A DNA stretch of 64,000 nt from assembly GCA_030411725.1 (NCBI GenBank), contig MU839832.1, positions 1,488,001 through 1,552,000 of the forward strand, given 5' to 3'. The translations under genes and the position numbers were made by a program. This DNA comes from Echria macrotheca. Taxonomy: Eukaryota > Ascomycota > Sordariomycetes > Sordariales > Schizotheciaceae. Every line of letters begins with the position of its first letter. The first letter of the stretch is position 1. Shown here one piece after another: positions 12,313 through 21,692 of the stretch. A model generated the notes under the pieces. It did not search any database, was not told the DNA's origin, and was given only the letters and a program-made list of their open reading frames with translations.

Positions 12313-13221
12313 ATGGCCGACCAGCTAAAGTCTCTCATCACGCCTGAGCTCCTCGACTTGGTCGTGGACACAATCATCCCCTTCTCGAAATCCGAGCCAC
12401 TCGACTTTGCGAAGATCCGCCGCGAGTTCGGGACCCCCTTGGATGGTTGGCCACAGGGGGTAACAGAGAAACTGTGGCCGGTTCTCGTCGCTCTCAGCAA
12501 GATCGACCTCTCGTCAACGACAGACATGACCACGTTCCTCCCCGCGCCATCGGATGCCTCATTCCCCCATAAGGCATTAGGCCTGCAAATGCTGATCGAT
12601 CAGATGCCACGACGCCTCTGTCGCGGCATCCACTCGCGCTGGACAAACATGCACTTTGATGTCATCAGCTTGCGGCTCGCCGAGTGGCTGCTCACGCTGC
12701 CGCCCGACCAGCAGCCGCACACATGGGCGCGGTGGAAAGACACCGTCACGCTCGACTACTGGGTTATCGCTCGCCAGTGGTTTGGCGCGCCGTTTGTGCA
12801 CGACGACACAGCAGCGTCTCAGGAGCGCGCAATAGCATTCACCGATGAGACGCGGCGCCAAGTCGAGCAGGCGACAGGCACAACAGACCCGCACCGGGCT
12901 GAACGCAGGGCCATCCTCTCGGACATATACGCCTTCCCGCGCATTATTCGAGGCGACAACGTGCTCGAGGACCCGACGGTGCAGGGCTACACGTATTGGA
13001 TGTGTATGCTGATGGATGTGCACAAGCCCATTGTCGACCGGTTCGGGCATTATCCGTATCGCAACGCGTACGCGGGCAGGCAGGACACGCCTGACGAGGA
13101 GGACTGGTTTCGTGAGACGGACGACTTCGCGAGACCGTCAAAGGAGGATCGGGAAAAGCTGGCCAAAGACATTGCCGCCGGAGTGTGGACGCCGTTGCCG
13201 CCAGTGCTTGGCAGTAAGTAG
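12313..13221 (+). CDS. DUF924 family protein
   Basis: A single exon gives 302 residues from the ATG at 12313 (MADQLKSLITPELL); an in-frame ATG at 12280 would add 11 residues. The family is recognised from the core LQMLIDQMPRRLCRGIHSRW, equivalent to the LLDQFPRNIYRG core of DUF924. The preceding REFGTPLDGW segment and the downstream aromatic QWFGAPFVHDD segment, in the place of the LPFMHSE element, also fit. Members are TPR-like helical proteins found in bacteria and fungi with no settled biochemical role. It is probably soluble and cytosolic, since there is no signal peptide. The C-terminal 60 residues are acidic and less conserved. Confidence 0.75.
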   Translation: MADQLKSLITPELLDLVVDTIIPFSKSEPLDFAKIRREFGTPLDGWPQGVTEKLWPVLVALSKIDLSSTTDMTTFLPAPSDASFPHKALGLQMLIDQMPRRLCRGIHSRWTNMHFDVISLRLAEWLLTLPPDQQPHTWARWKDTVTLDYWVIARQWFGAPFVHDDTAASQERAIAFTDETRRQVEQATGTTDPHRAERRAILSDIYAFPRIIRGDNVLEDPTVQGYTYWMCMLMDVHKPIVDRFGHYPYRNAYAGRQDTPDEEDWFRETDDFARPSKEDREKLAKDIAAGVWTPLPPVLGSK

Positions 13222-13837
13222 AGACGAGGCCAAGGCGGGTTCTTGGCAGACGCAATGTTGGGTGTCGGGCAGGAAGAGGCACAGCACTTGCTTACCTAGG
13301 TACTCTATGCTGAATAAATCCTTGTACGGAATATCGTTCCAGAATGCTGAAAGAATGAGAAACACCCGTAAAAACCCGCGAAAAAATAGCCGAGCCTCCC
13401 TGCGCGCGGCAAATCGACGGCGTGGTTGACGTTGTCGGAATGCGTTGGGTGCACCGCCAGGTCAGCCCTGAAATCTGCCTCATCGGAACCGAGCCGATGA
13501 ACCGTTGGTGGCTTGATCAGATGCGGGATGGCTGGCGGCCTTACGTAACCCGCCCCAGCCGGCGCCCAGAACACTAGGCGAGAAATACGGATGTCGCGGC
13601 CAGGTTCTGTCGTCATGAATTGAACTCCATCCTGTGTTATCGCCGGCACTTTGTCGCTGGAGCTGTCATCCCATCTGGCCTGCGCGTTGGGGCAGCTTGT
13701 CAGATAGGAGCAGCGCCGGGAAGATCAGACGACGGACATCCTCGCAACGAAATTCCCGTCTGTTAACGTCAATCGGCGGCCGCAACGTCATTCCCCCGCC
13801 CGTCGCACCATCCCCGATTCCGGTTCCACCGGCGGTC
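13222..13837. other. Intergenic region and 5' leader of the Ca2+-ATPase gene
   Basis: No supported gene. The frame of the downstream ATPase stays open back to 13634, but without an ATG. This segment may contain the leader or an undetected upstream exon. Confidence 0.45.
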
Positions 13838-16800
13838 ATGTCGCCAGGCCCAAGCGACCTGAGAGACTCGTCCCAAAAATTCGCCTTCACCCCCAACCAG
13901 CTCTACCAGCTCCTCAATGAGAGGAAACCCTCGAGTCTCCATGCCGTCGGCGGCATTGACGGTCTTTGCCATGGCCTGCGCACCGACCCGCAGACCGGCA
14001 TCGACGCCGACGAAACCGAGCTGAATCGCCTATCTCCCCGTCCGACCGACACACTGGAGTCCATCCCAGATCGACTGTCAGAATTCCCTCGACCGACAAA
14101 GCTATGTCGCGCTTCGGCGAATAATCAGGGCCCCGTACCCTTCTCCGACAGACGACGCGTTTTCGGCGAAAACCGCCTGCCCGAGGCAAAAACTCCGTCC
14201 TTCTGGGCGCTGATGTGGTACGCCTTCAATGACAGGTTTATGTTCTTGTTGGCGGCGTCAGCGGTTGCCTCGCTGGCGCTGGGTATCTCCCAGCTCGCCC
14301 TCTCGGGCAGGGGCAGCACCGGCGCCCGGGTTGGCTGGGTCGAGGGCGCAACCATCATCGGCGCCATTCTCGTCACGATCACGGCGACCGCCGCCAACGA
14401 CTACCAGAAAAACTACAAGTTTCGGAAGCTCAACCGGCGGAGAGAGGAGCGCTGGGTCACGGCCATCCGGTCGGGAAGAATATCTCGCATATCCATCTTC
14501 GACATCGTGGTGGGGGATTTGCTGCGCGTCGAGGCCGGCGACGTTCTCGCTGCGGATGGTGTTCTCGTCGAGGCGCTGCGCATGAGCTGCAACGAATCGG
14601 ACCTGTCGGGCGAGTCAGAAGTCGTGCACAAGGTCTCGGCCTACGACTACCTCGCCGGATCGGCCGGCGAGTCTGCCGACCCGTTCGTCTATGGCGGCGC
14701 ATTCGTTTCCCAGGGCCTTGGCACCTTTATCGTCACAGCGGTGGGCACAAACTCAACCTCAGGGCGGATCGCCATGTCCCCACAGACCAAGGTCGAGGTC
14801 ACTCCGTTGCAGCAGAGACTCGGCCACCTCGCCAAGTACATCATCCTCGTCGGTTCCGTCGTAGGGCTACTCTACTTCGTCGCGCTGTTCATCCGCTTCC
14901 TGGTCGACATAACCCATGCGGATTCCGCATCGAGTCCCCGCGAAAAGGGCGAAGCTTTTCTCAATGTCTTTATGTTGGCTGTCACCGTCGTCATTGTCGG
15001 TGTGCCCGAGGGGTTGTCTCTTGCCGTGGCGGCCTCCCTCGCCTTCGCCACGACGCGCATGCTCTGGGACAACAACCTGGTCCGACTCCTGCGGTCTTGC
15101 GAGGTCATGGGCAGTGTTACCAGCATCTGCTCTGACAAGACAGCAACCCTGACATGCGGCGAGATGGCCGTGGTTTCTGGTCTTGTGGGCTACGAGGAAC
15201 ACTTTGGTACTGACGAGGAGAGGTCATGTAGCAGTCGCGACTCTGATCAGACCTTTACGGCTTGCATGGACAGCGCTATCACGGCAACTAAATTGATGGG
15301 GGAGCTTGCTGCCGATGTGAAAACATTGCTCAGGGTCAGCATTGCCGCCAATTCGACCGCTGTCGAGCAGGACGGCTCTTTTCTCGGAAGCAGCACCGAG
15401 GCTGCTTTGCTCAAGTTCGCACGGGAGCATCTAGCGATGGGTCCTCTTGCCGAAGAGAGAGCCAACCTCCAGGTTGCCGACCTCGTACCTTTCGACACCA
15501 GCCGGAAGTACATGGCCATTGTCATCAAGCTCCGTGATCGGTACCGCATCTTGGTTAAAGGCGCGGCCGAGATTGTTGTCGACAACTGCATCCGCACGCT
15601 TGACAACACCAAAAAGCATTTTAACCCCCGAGAGGAGCTGATCTTCGCCGAGTTGGACGATGAGAAGCGAGCGAAACTCGAGACCGTCACTGGCGAGTAT
15701 TCGCGCAGACTTCTCCGTCCCATCGCCTTGGCGTATCGCGACATCCACTCATGGCCCCCCGTTGCCGCCCTGGGCGCCACAGACGACCGCAACGACAGCT
15801 TTGCCAACTTTGAACAGGTGTTCCGACACCAGATGACGTTTGCCGCCTTGTTTGCCATCCGAGATCCTCTGCGTCCGGGCATCGTGTCGTCGATTCGACA
15901 ATGTCAGGATGCCGGCGTGTTCGTCCGCATGTTGACTGGCGACAACCTCGCCGTCGCCGAGGCCACCGCAATGGAGACAGGGATTTATACGGCCGGTGGT
16001 GTGGCGATGGACGGTCCCACCTTCCGTCGGTTGACCCCTGAGCAGATGGATGCCGTTGTGCCCCGGCTGCAGGTGCTGGCAAGATCGAATGCCGATGACA
16101 AGGCACTGCTTGTCATATCGCTCAGGAGGCTTGGCGAGACAGTGGCAGTCACGGGGGATGGCACAAACGACACGTTTGCTCTGAGGGCCGCTGATATCGG
16201 CTTATCCATGGGCAGGTCTGGCACCGAGGTGGCCCGAGAAGAAAGCGCTATTGTTCTTATGGACGACAATTTCGCATCTGTCCCGAAAGCACTTGCCTGG
16301 GGCCGAGCTGTCACCGAGTCGGTCAAACGCTATTGCCAATTCCAATTCGCGCTCAATCTTACCGCTGTTATCATCACCATCGTTTCCACGCTTGTCGGTG
16401 ATGTCAACTCGTCGGTCTTTGAAGTCATCCAACTTCTTTGGCTCAACCTTATGATGGATATCTTCACGGCGCTTTTGTTCTCGACCGACTTTCCCCGGCC
16501 GTATCTTATGCAGAGACGGCCGGAACCCCGTAACACGCCGCTGATCACGCCAGCCATGTGGAAGATGATTACGGGCCAGTCTATCTATCAGCTGGCCGTT
16601 GTTTTCACGTTGCACTACGCCGGGCCGGCGCACTTCTGGCCCGAGGCAAGCCAGGAGCAGGCACAGACCGTCGTCTTCAATGCCTACATGTTTACACAGC
16701 TGTTTAATCAGATCAACTGCCGTCGCGTTGACAACAGCCTCGACGTCATTGATGGGCTTCTTGAGAACCCCTGGTTTATGGGTGTCCAGGCGGTTACCTT

Positions 16801-17446
16801 GCTGGGCCAGATTCTTATTGTGTTCAAGGGTGGCGACACATTCGAAACGGAGCCGCTGACTGGCGCTCAGTGGGGATGGTCTATATTCCTTGGAACACTT
16901 GTGATTCCCGTTGGTATTGTTATTCGCCGCATTCCGGACGAATGGGTTCGTTTGGTAGGCCATGTTCTGGAGCCGGTGACACGGCCGTTTTCCGCGTTGT
17001 CGAGATGGTGGAGAGACAAGAAGTCACGGAGTAGGAGAAGAAGAGAGGCTCGGGAGCAGAAAGCGAGAGCAGGAGATAGGCAGGTGCACATCGGCAAACA
17101 ACGGTATCTGGGACGGATTCGCCAGGTTCTTGGCCGCACGGTCGACAAGCAGACCACGGACGTTGACCTCAGGGCAGTGGACGGTGCAACACGTCGGGTC
17201 AACACTCAGGTGGGAACTTTGCAAGACCTCGCACCTGTAGATCTCTTTGCTGCAGTCGAGGGCGCCAAGCTTGGGACGGAGGCGGCGCTGCCGGGTTTAC
17301 ATGTCCATCCCAGGACGTCCAAGGATGATCCCATCCTGATCATGCCTGCGACACCGTTGGAGGTGCTTGAAGGAGCGGACAAAAGTCGGCGTATTCCGCC
17401 AAGTCAGGATCGTCGGATAATGCGGTATATAGAGGTGAACAGGTAG
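13838..17446 (+). CDS. P-type Ca2+-transporting ATPase (PMCA type) with altered DKTGT motif
   Basis: A single 1202-residue frame starts at the first in-frame ATG (13838); the N-terminus SSQKFAFTPNQLYQLLNERK matches fungal plasma-membrane-type Ca2+-ATPases. Elements seen in order: an actuator loop SGES (257-260, normally TGES); M4 with VPEGLSLAV (Glu391 as Ca2+ ligand); phosphorylation site SDKTATLT with Asp433; nucleotide-binding domain; hinge GDGTND (773-778); M6 NLMMDIFTALLFSTDFP with the Asn and Asp ligands; then M7-M10 and a basic C-terminal tail. The family pumps Ca2+ out of the cytosol into vacuole or exterior. The near-invariant glycine of DKTGT is alanine, TQNKM after it is TCGEM, and GDGTNDAPAL is GDGTNDTFAL, so this is a divergent, perhaps specialised or weakly active, paralogue. 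Confidence 0.9.
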   Translation: MSPGPSDLRDSSQKFAFTPNQLYQLLNERKPSSLHAVGGIDGLCHGLRTDPQTGIDADETELNRLSPRPTDTLESIPDRLSEFPRPTKLCRASANNQGPVPFSDRRRVFGENRLPEAKTPSFWALMWYAFNDRFMFLLAASAVASLALGISQLALSGRGSTGARVGWVEGATIIGAILVTITATAANDYQKNYKFRKLNRRREERWVTAIRSGRISRISIFDIVVGDLLRVEAGDVLAADGVLVEALRMSCNESDLSGESEVVHKVSAYDYLAGSAGESADPFVYGGAFVSQGLGTFIVTAVGTNSTSGRIAMSPQTKVEVTPLQQRLGHLAKYIILVGSVVGLLYFVALFIRFLVDITHADSASSPREKGEAFLNVFMLAVTVVIVGVPEGLSLAVAASLAFATTRMLWDNNLVRLLRSCEVMGSVTSICSDKTATLTCGEMAVVSGLVGYEEHFGTDEERSCSSRDSDQTFTACMDSAITATKLMGELAADVKTLLRVSIAANSTAVEQDGSFLGSSTEAALLKFAREHLAMGPLAEERANLQVADLVPFDTSRKYMAIVIKLRDRYRILVKGAAEIVVDNCIRTLDNTKKHFNPREELIFAELDDEKRAKLETVTGEYSRRLLRPIALAYRDIHSWPPVAALGATDDRNDSFANFEQVFRHQMTFAALFAIRDPLRPGIVSSIRQCQDAGVFVRMLTGDNLAVAEATAMETGIYTAGGVAMDGPTFRRLTPEQMDAVVPRLQVLARSNADDKALLVISLRRLGETVAVTGDGTNDTFALRAADIGLSMGRSGTEVAREESAIVLMDDNFASVPKALAWGRAVTESVKRYCQFQFALNLTAVIITIVSTLVGDVNSSVFEVIQLLWLNLMMDIFTALLFSTDFPRPYLMQRRPEPRNTPLITPAMWKMITGQSIYQLAVVFTLHYAGPAHFWPEASQEQAQTVVFNAYMFTQLFNQINCRRVDNSLDVIDGLLENPWFMGVQAVTLLGQILIVFKGGDTFETEPLTGAQWGWSIFLGTLVIPVGIVIRRIPDEWVRLVGHVLEPVTRPFSALSRWWRDKKSRSRRRREAREQKARAGDRQVHIGKQRYLGRIRQVLGRTVDKQTTDVDLRAVDGATRRVNTQVGTLQDLAPVDLFAAVEGAKLGTEAALPGLHVHPRTSKDDPILIMPATPLEVLEGADKSRRIPPSQDRRIMRYIEVNR

Positions 17447-17784
17447 CATGACATATATACAGAATGTAGGATGTGGTAATAGATCTCAGCAGGGGTCGCA
17501 GTTGACTTTGAGAACTTTGACTTGCCTGGTGTTGGGCTACTGCGTGAAGAATGCTTGCAGACAGGAAGAATCATGGTATCATGCATCGCAGGCGGAAATA
17601 GTCCCCTCTCCCACCTAGTGTGGTGTGCAAGCAAAAGGACATCCTTCCATGTTGCATAGCCAAGTACCCGCTTATACACAACATGTAGCCCAGTACCCCT
17701 TTTCATACAACATTCCCAAGTTTAGGACTCGGTGAGATAAATAGTACCTAGATACCTAGCTATCAACGATACAATAACATAAAA
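17447..17784. other. Intergenic region with one arm of a dispersed inverted repeat
   Basis: Lies between convergent genes. It contains the 17622-17682 arm of the repeat pair described separately, plus several cctaggta-like short motifs near 17740. No coding signal. Confidence 0.5.
17622..17682 (-). repeat. Dispersed ~60 bp repeat, left inverted arm
   Basis: Its reverse complement (GTTGTGTATAAGCGGGTACT, then GGCTATGCAA and GGAAGGATGTCCTTTTGCTTGCACACC in pieces) matches 19061-19119 closely over about 60 bp. The two arms are in opposite orientation and flank the secreted-protein gene. Confidence 0.65.
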
Positions 17785-18597
17785 TCACCGCCCACACATC
17801 CTCGTCACACAAATCGTCACCTCATGGATATACCGAATCAACCCCCCCTGCACCCGCACCAGATTACTGCTCGGCGTCGACCCATTCACAATCGACGCCT
17901 CCAGCCAGGGAAAGTTATTCAGCACGCCCACGCCGCCCAGCACCTCGTCGATGACATAGCGCCGCTTCGCCACGTGCAGCGGCTGCGGGAACGCGCCCAT
18001 AGCGCACGTGTTCGCACTCGGGTTACTGGCCCCCGTATACATCCCCCCCTCGAGCCGGGCGCACGGCGTGCCCAGCGGCACTGACATGTTCGGGCTGCCC
18101 CACTGGTCGAGGTAGGCGTCTGCTGCGGCTTTGATCACGGCGCGGGAGTCGCGTTGGGACTCGGGGATGGGGTCCCAGGACTCGGAGCGGGTGTAGTTGA
18201 GGTGGGAGGTTGCGTTGAAGATCCAGTCGCCTGCGTCGGAGATTACTGCGTCGAGGGTGTTGATTTGGTTTGTGGTCGGGGTGAGGGCGAGGCGGGTGTG
18301 CAGGACGTAGGGGTGGGGGTTGGAGGCCGCGTTGAGCTCGAGGAAGGCGGCGCAGTCGGTTGTGTCGAGGAGGGTGCGGTTGAAGGAGAGTTTCATTGGG
18401 GTGGAGAGGATGCCCGTGTGGATGTCGACGAGGACTTCGTTTTCGATGTAGTTTACTGTTGTTGCGAGGGGGAGGGTCGAGGGGGTGCCGCTGGTGAGGG
18501 CTGTGAGGTAGGCGTCTGCTGCGGCTTGGAGTTGGGGGCGGGTGCAGACCGCTGAGGCGTGGGCGGCGAGGCCCAGGAGGATGGGTAGATTGACCAT
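17785..18597 (-). CDS. Secreted protein of unknown function
   Basis: A single 270-residue frame starts at the ATG at 18597, chosen because it begins directly with a signal peptide (MVNLPILLGLAAHASA, cleavage before VCTRPQ); an ATG at 18621 would add eight residues. The mature protein begins with a cysteine and the pattern CTRPQLQAAADAYLTALTSG, known to me from fungal secreted proteins of uncharacterised DUF type. Five N-glycosylation sequons (NRT, NAT, NYT, NMS, NGS) and six cysteines after the signal peptide support extracellular export. No catalytic motif was recognised. The gene is flanked by inverted copies of a ~60 bp repeat. Confidence 0.75.
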   Translation of the reverse strand: MVNLPILLGLAAHASAVCTRPQLQAAADAYLTALTSGTPSTLPLATTVNYIENEVLVDIHTGILSTPMKLSFNRTLLDTTDCAAFLELNAASNPHPYVLHTRLALTPTTNQINTLDAVISDAGDWIFNATSHLNYTRSESWDPIPESQRDSRAVIKAAADAYLDQWGSPNMSVPLGTPCARLEGGMYTGASNPSANTCAMGAFPQPLHVAKRRYVIDEVLGGVGVLNNFPWLEASIVNGSTPSSNLVRVQGGLIRYIHEVTICVTRMCGR

Positions 18598-19211
18598 CTT
18601 TTGGAGGTATTGGACTGCCACTAGTCTAGCTTGTCGCGGCCGTGGTTGCCAGGAGACGGGTACTTAAATACCGTACTTTTGTAGCCATGATGAGGGGGTT
18701 TTCAACACACCCGTACGGCCTGATATCACGGACACATTTACGGGTTTATCAGAGCTTATGAGGAGGTATATGTGAGCTGCAGGTACGCCGATCTGCTGAC
18801 GCGAGATATTTAGCCGCCCCTGGGTGTATAGTCTCTGGGTCTTGGTACTCGGTTTCGAGTCCAAAGTCATATCGATCTGTAGCCGTATAGCCGATCAGCC
18901 GGTAAGCTACTTCACTGTGGTCCTCATTCCGACCACATGTATACATGCTTCTGGCAGCTACTCGGGGAGGTCTTGGAACCAATATCTACACATCCAGTAT
19001 ATGTAGGTACATGTATCCATAGGTATGAATCGATATATAAAACTCACAGACATGATGAGTGTCGTGTATAAGCGGGTATTAGGCTGTGCAAGGGAAGGAT
19101 GTCCTTTTTCTTGCACACCCATTGAGCTGATTTCTATACCTACCCAGGTAGCCAAGAAATCTCGGAGACATATTCGATATCATCCAAAGCCGACGACACC
19201 AGCAACTGCCC
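18598..19211. other. Intergenic region with the right arm of a dispersed repeat
   Basis: Contains the upstream region of the secreted-protein gene and the 19061-19119 repeat arm. The DNA is rich in short tata/cata steps; no coding signal seen. Confidence 0.45.
19061..19119 (+). repeat. Dispersed ~60 bp repeat, right inverted arm
   Basis: Matches the reverse complement of 17622-17682 over its whole length (shared blocks GTGTATAAGCGGGTA, GGAAGGATGTCCTTTT and CTTGCACACC) with a few substitutions and small gaps. Confidence 0.65.
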
Positions 19212-20954
19212 CTAAACAACCCTCCCAAGCGCCTTATTCCCAAACCCAACCCTCATCCCACCCACATCAAACACTACAACCTGCGCCTTGAGCACTGCAT
19301 CCCCAAAGACAGCAAACCCAATATCCTCCGAACTCTGCAGTCCCCCAAAGCAGTGCGTCCCGTTGATCCGACTATACCTCAAGTATGCCCCCGGCACGAC
19401 ACCCCTATACCTCCCGCCCTCAAGAAAAAAACTCCAATCCGGCAGCGCCACAGCACAAGGGAACACCACGCCCGCCCACCTCTCATCCCACCCGCTCCCC
19501 GCAACCCGGTCATAATACGCCCCGACCACATCCCCCGGCACAAGCGCCAACGAAGTCCCCGTATCCGCGATAGCCGCCCACCTCCTTTTCCCACTAATCC
19601 TCCCCATATCCCCTACCTGCACGCCCTCAACCTCAAACATCCACCACGGCCGGTCCCGCCTCACAGGGGCATACCCCATCTTACCTACAAATGAACCCTC
19701 GTCGACAAAGCCAAAGGTATACCGCCCCGACGCGCCGCGGCGGAGATCCGCGACGAATAAAGGTTTGCTTAACTTTCCGGTCCCGAGGAGGTTTTCTAGG
19801 ATTGTGTTCCCTCCTCCAAAGTCCAGACCGAGACCCAGAACCCCGCTACAGGCCGGGTCGGCCGTGAACGCCGGGCTGACGAAGGTTGCTAGTTCGACGG
19901 GGGCGGAAGGGAGCGTTAGGTTCGTGCCGAGGTGGACTGCGTCGTGGGAGGTGGTCCCGCTGGCGGAGGAGCCGTCGCCGTAGAGGATGGTCCAGGTTTG
20001 GATTTTTGTCTGGGGGATTGAGGTCGAGGAGCGGGAGGGGTCGTAGGTTTTGTGGTTGCGGAGTTGGGTGGGGGGTGTGGAGGTTGAGAGGACCCAGCTT
20101 TTTGTTGGTGTTGTTGTTAGTATTGCTGGGGATGGACTGGAAGGGAAGGGGAGGGGGAAGAGGAGAGGAGAAATACAAATTGGAGGAGCCGGTGTCGATG
20201 GCTACGTTTAGGATCTGCGGGGGCGTGCCGATGCCGATGGGGCTGAGGTATTCAAAGTCGTTGCGTTCGGGGTAGGCGGGGATTGTTGTGGTGATGTTGC
20301 CGCCTTGTTGGGACTGGAGTGTTAGTTGTTTATCAAGAGATTGGCTTAAGGGCGGAGGCATGGGGAAACCCCCTAACTTTCTCTGTTCTCATAAAAACGC
20401 ATTTGAGAGAACTGATGTCCTTTTTTTCTTGCGTGCCTACGAGATCAGGCGAGAAAGGGGCCCTTACGCTTGGAAACCCGCCGGAAAGCAGGGTTTAACT
20501 TCATCGCTTGCTGCAGAGCTGGCGGAGTGCCCGCGCCGAACTTGGCGTAGGCGCGCATCATGGCCAGCAGACCGTTTGGTTGCTTGCTCTCGGCCTCGTT
20601 GAAAAGCGGGTTGCGCACCTGCTCGATGGTGAAGCCTTCTGCTTCCATTCCGTTGGTTTCTGTCCGCTGGCTTAGTCGCTTGTCATTTCTTGACTCCCGG
20701 TGTTGATATTTTGGGTTTTTGTTGACTGGCTCCGAGTCTAGTATCGGCTGGCTGATGCTGGGTATGCTGTGACGGTTGGTAGGAGCATGATATCCCGGGA
20801 CCGCCGAGCCGAGTACCGAATTGGTGGTATCACCATGCCTGTCTCCTTGGAAAGGAGTAGCATTAACATGTTGCCGGGTTGTTCGAGTTTTGGGATTGGC
20901 AGAGGCGAGTCGGATAGCGAGGAGAAACATCCATAAACAGAATGGGAACTTCAT
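19212..20954 (-). CDS. Secreted pepsin-like aspartic protease (A1 family)
   Basis: Three exons (20954-20468, 20372-20177, 20097-19212) give 522 residues. The 79 nt intron 2 (donor GTATTT, branch ACTAAC, acceptor AAAG) restores DTGSSNFWVLSTSTP. Intron 1 (95 nt, 20373-20467, donor GTAAGG, acceptor TTAG) is phase-consistent but has a weaker branch site. Start at 20954 gives a signal peptide (MKFPFCLWMFLLAIRLASA). The prosegment is an A1 propeptide (GFTIEQVRNPLF, then AMMRAYAKFG near residue 140). The catalytic aspartates are Asp222 (DTGSS) and Asp406 (ADTGTS), with the flap stretch YGDGSSASG. It is an extracellular acid endopeptidase similar to aspergillopepsin. The unusual point is about 70 extra polar residues between the signal peptide and the propeptide motif. 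Confidence 0.85.
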
Positions 20955-21692
20955 CTTGCAATGGATTCCAAACAAAAAGGCCATGCGTGGAGGAGATTAA
21001 CCCCATCATGAGGGTTTCTACGGGCAGATATATACTTGTCCGACAACTTGCCCAAGGGAGACAGCCATGAGACATACCATCTGGTTGGTTCGCGCCAACA
21101 CGCATACTGCTGAGACAAAAGGGAGCCAATATCGCAGACAAGAATGCGTTACGGAATGGACCCAAGGTTGACATTCCATGGCGAACAAACCGGTCTAAAC
21201 GCTCCGTGGTCATCGGGTATCAATCCCGAGAGCTGAGACACATTTTGGGTACTCATACAATCAAACGAGACAAAACTTGGATGTATCACCAATCCCACGG
21301 CGTGTGAAAGAGAAAAAGTAACTCAATTCATAACCCATACGCTAAACAAGACTGGCCAGTCAGACAAAAGAAACCATGATGCATGCCAACAACAGCAAAC
21401 GACCACCACCATGCAGCTAGTGATACACCAATACAGCATGTCGTACAACACCCCCGTCAACCCGTCAACCCGAAGCCAAAGCGGCGAGCTCAAGCGGCTC
21501 GGAAGCAGCGAGCACACAGCCGTTCCGGCTCCCCAGTCGACATCGGACTAACCAAAACACCGCCCTCAAAAGTCTCCAGGATGATGCTGGACGGTAAGAT
21601 ATAGAGGGCCAGTCCGGGCGCAGCACGCAGCCGCATAAATGGTCGAGATATTTTTGGGGGACAAATCTCTTCGGCGGACCTGCTTCGAGCCG
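20955..21692. other. Intergenic region upstream of the aspartic protease
   Basis: About 740 bp containing the protease promoter and the 3' end of the next minus-strand gene. Only short shadow-like ORFs; nothing else recognised. Confidence 0.5.

Noticed and set aside
13634..13837. Upstream in-frame extension of the Ca2+-ATPase.
   Set aside because: The frame is open but begins with GTG and has no ATG; the sequence has no family similarity, so the start was placed at 13838.
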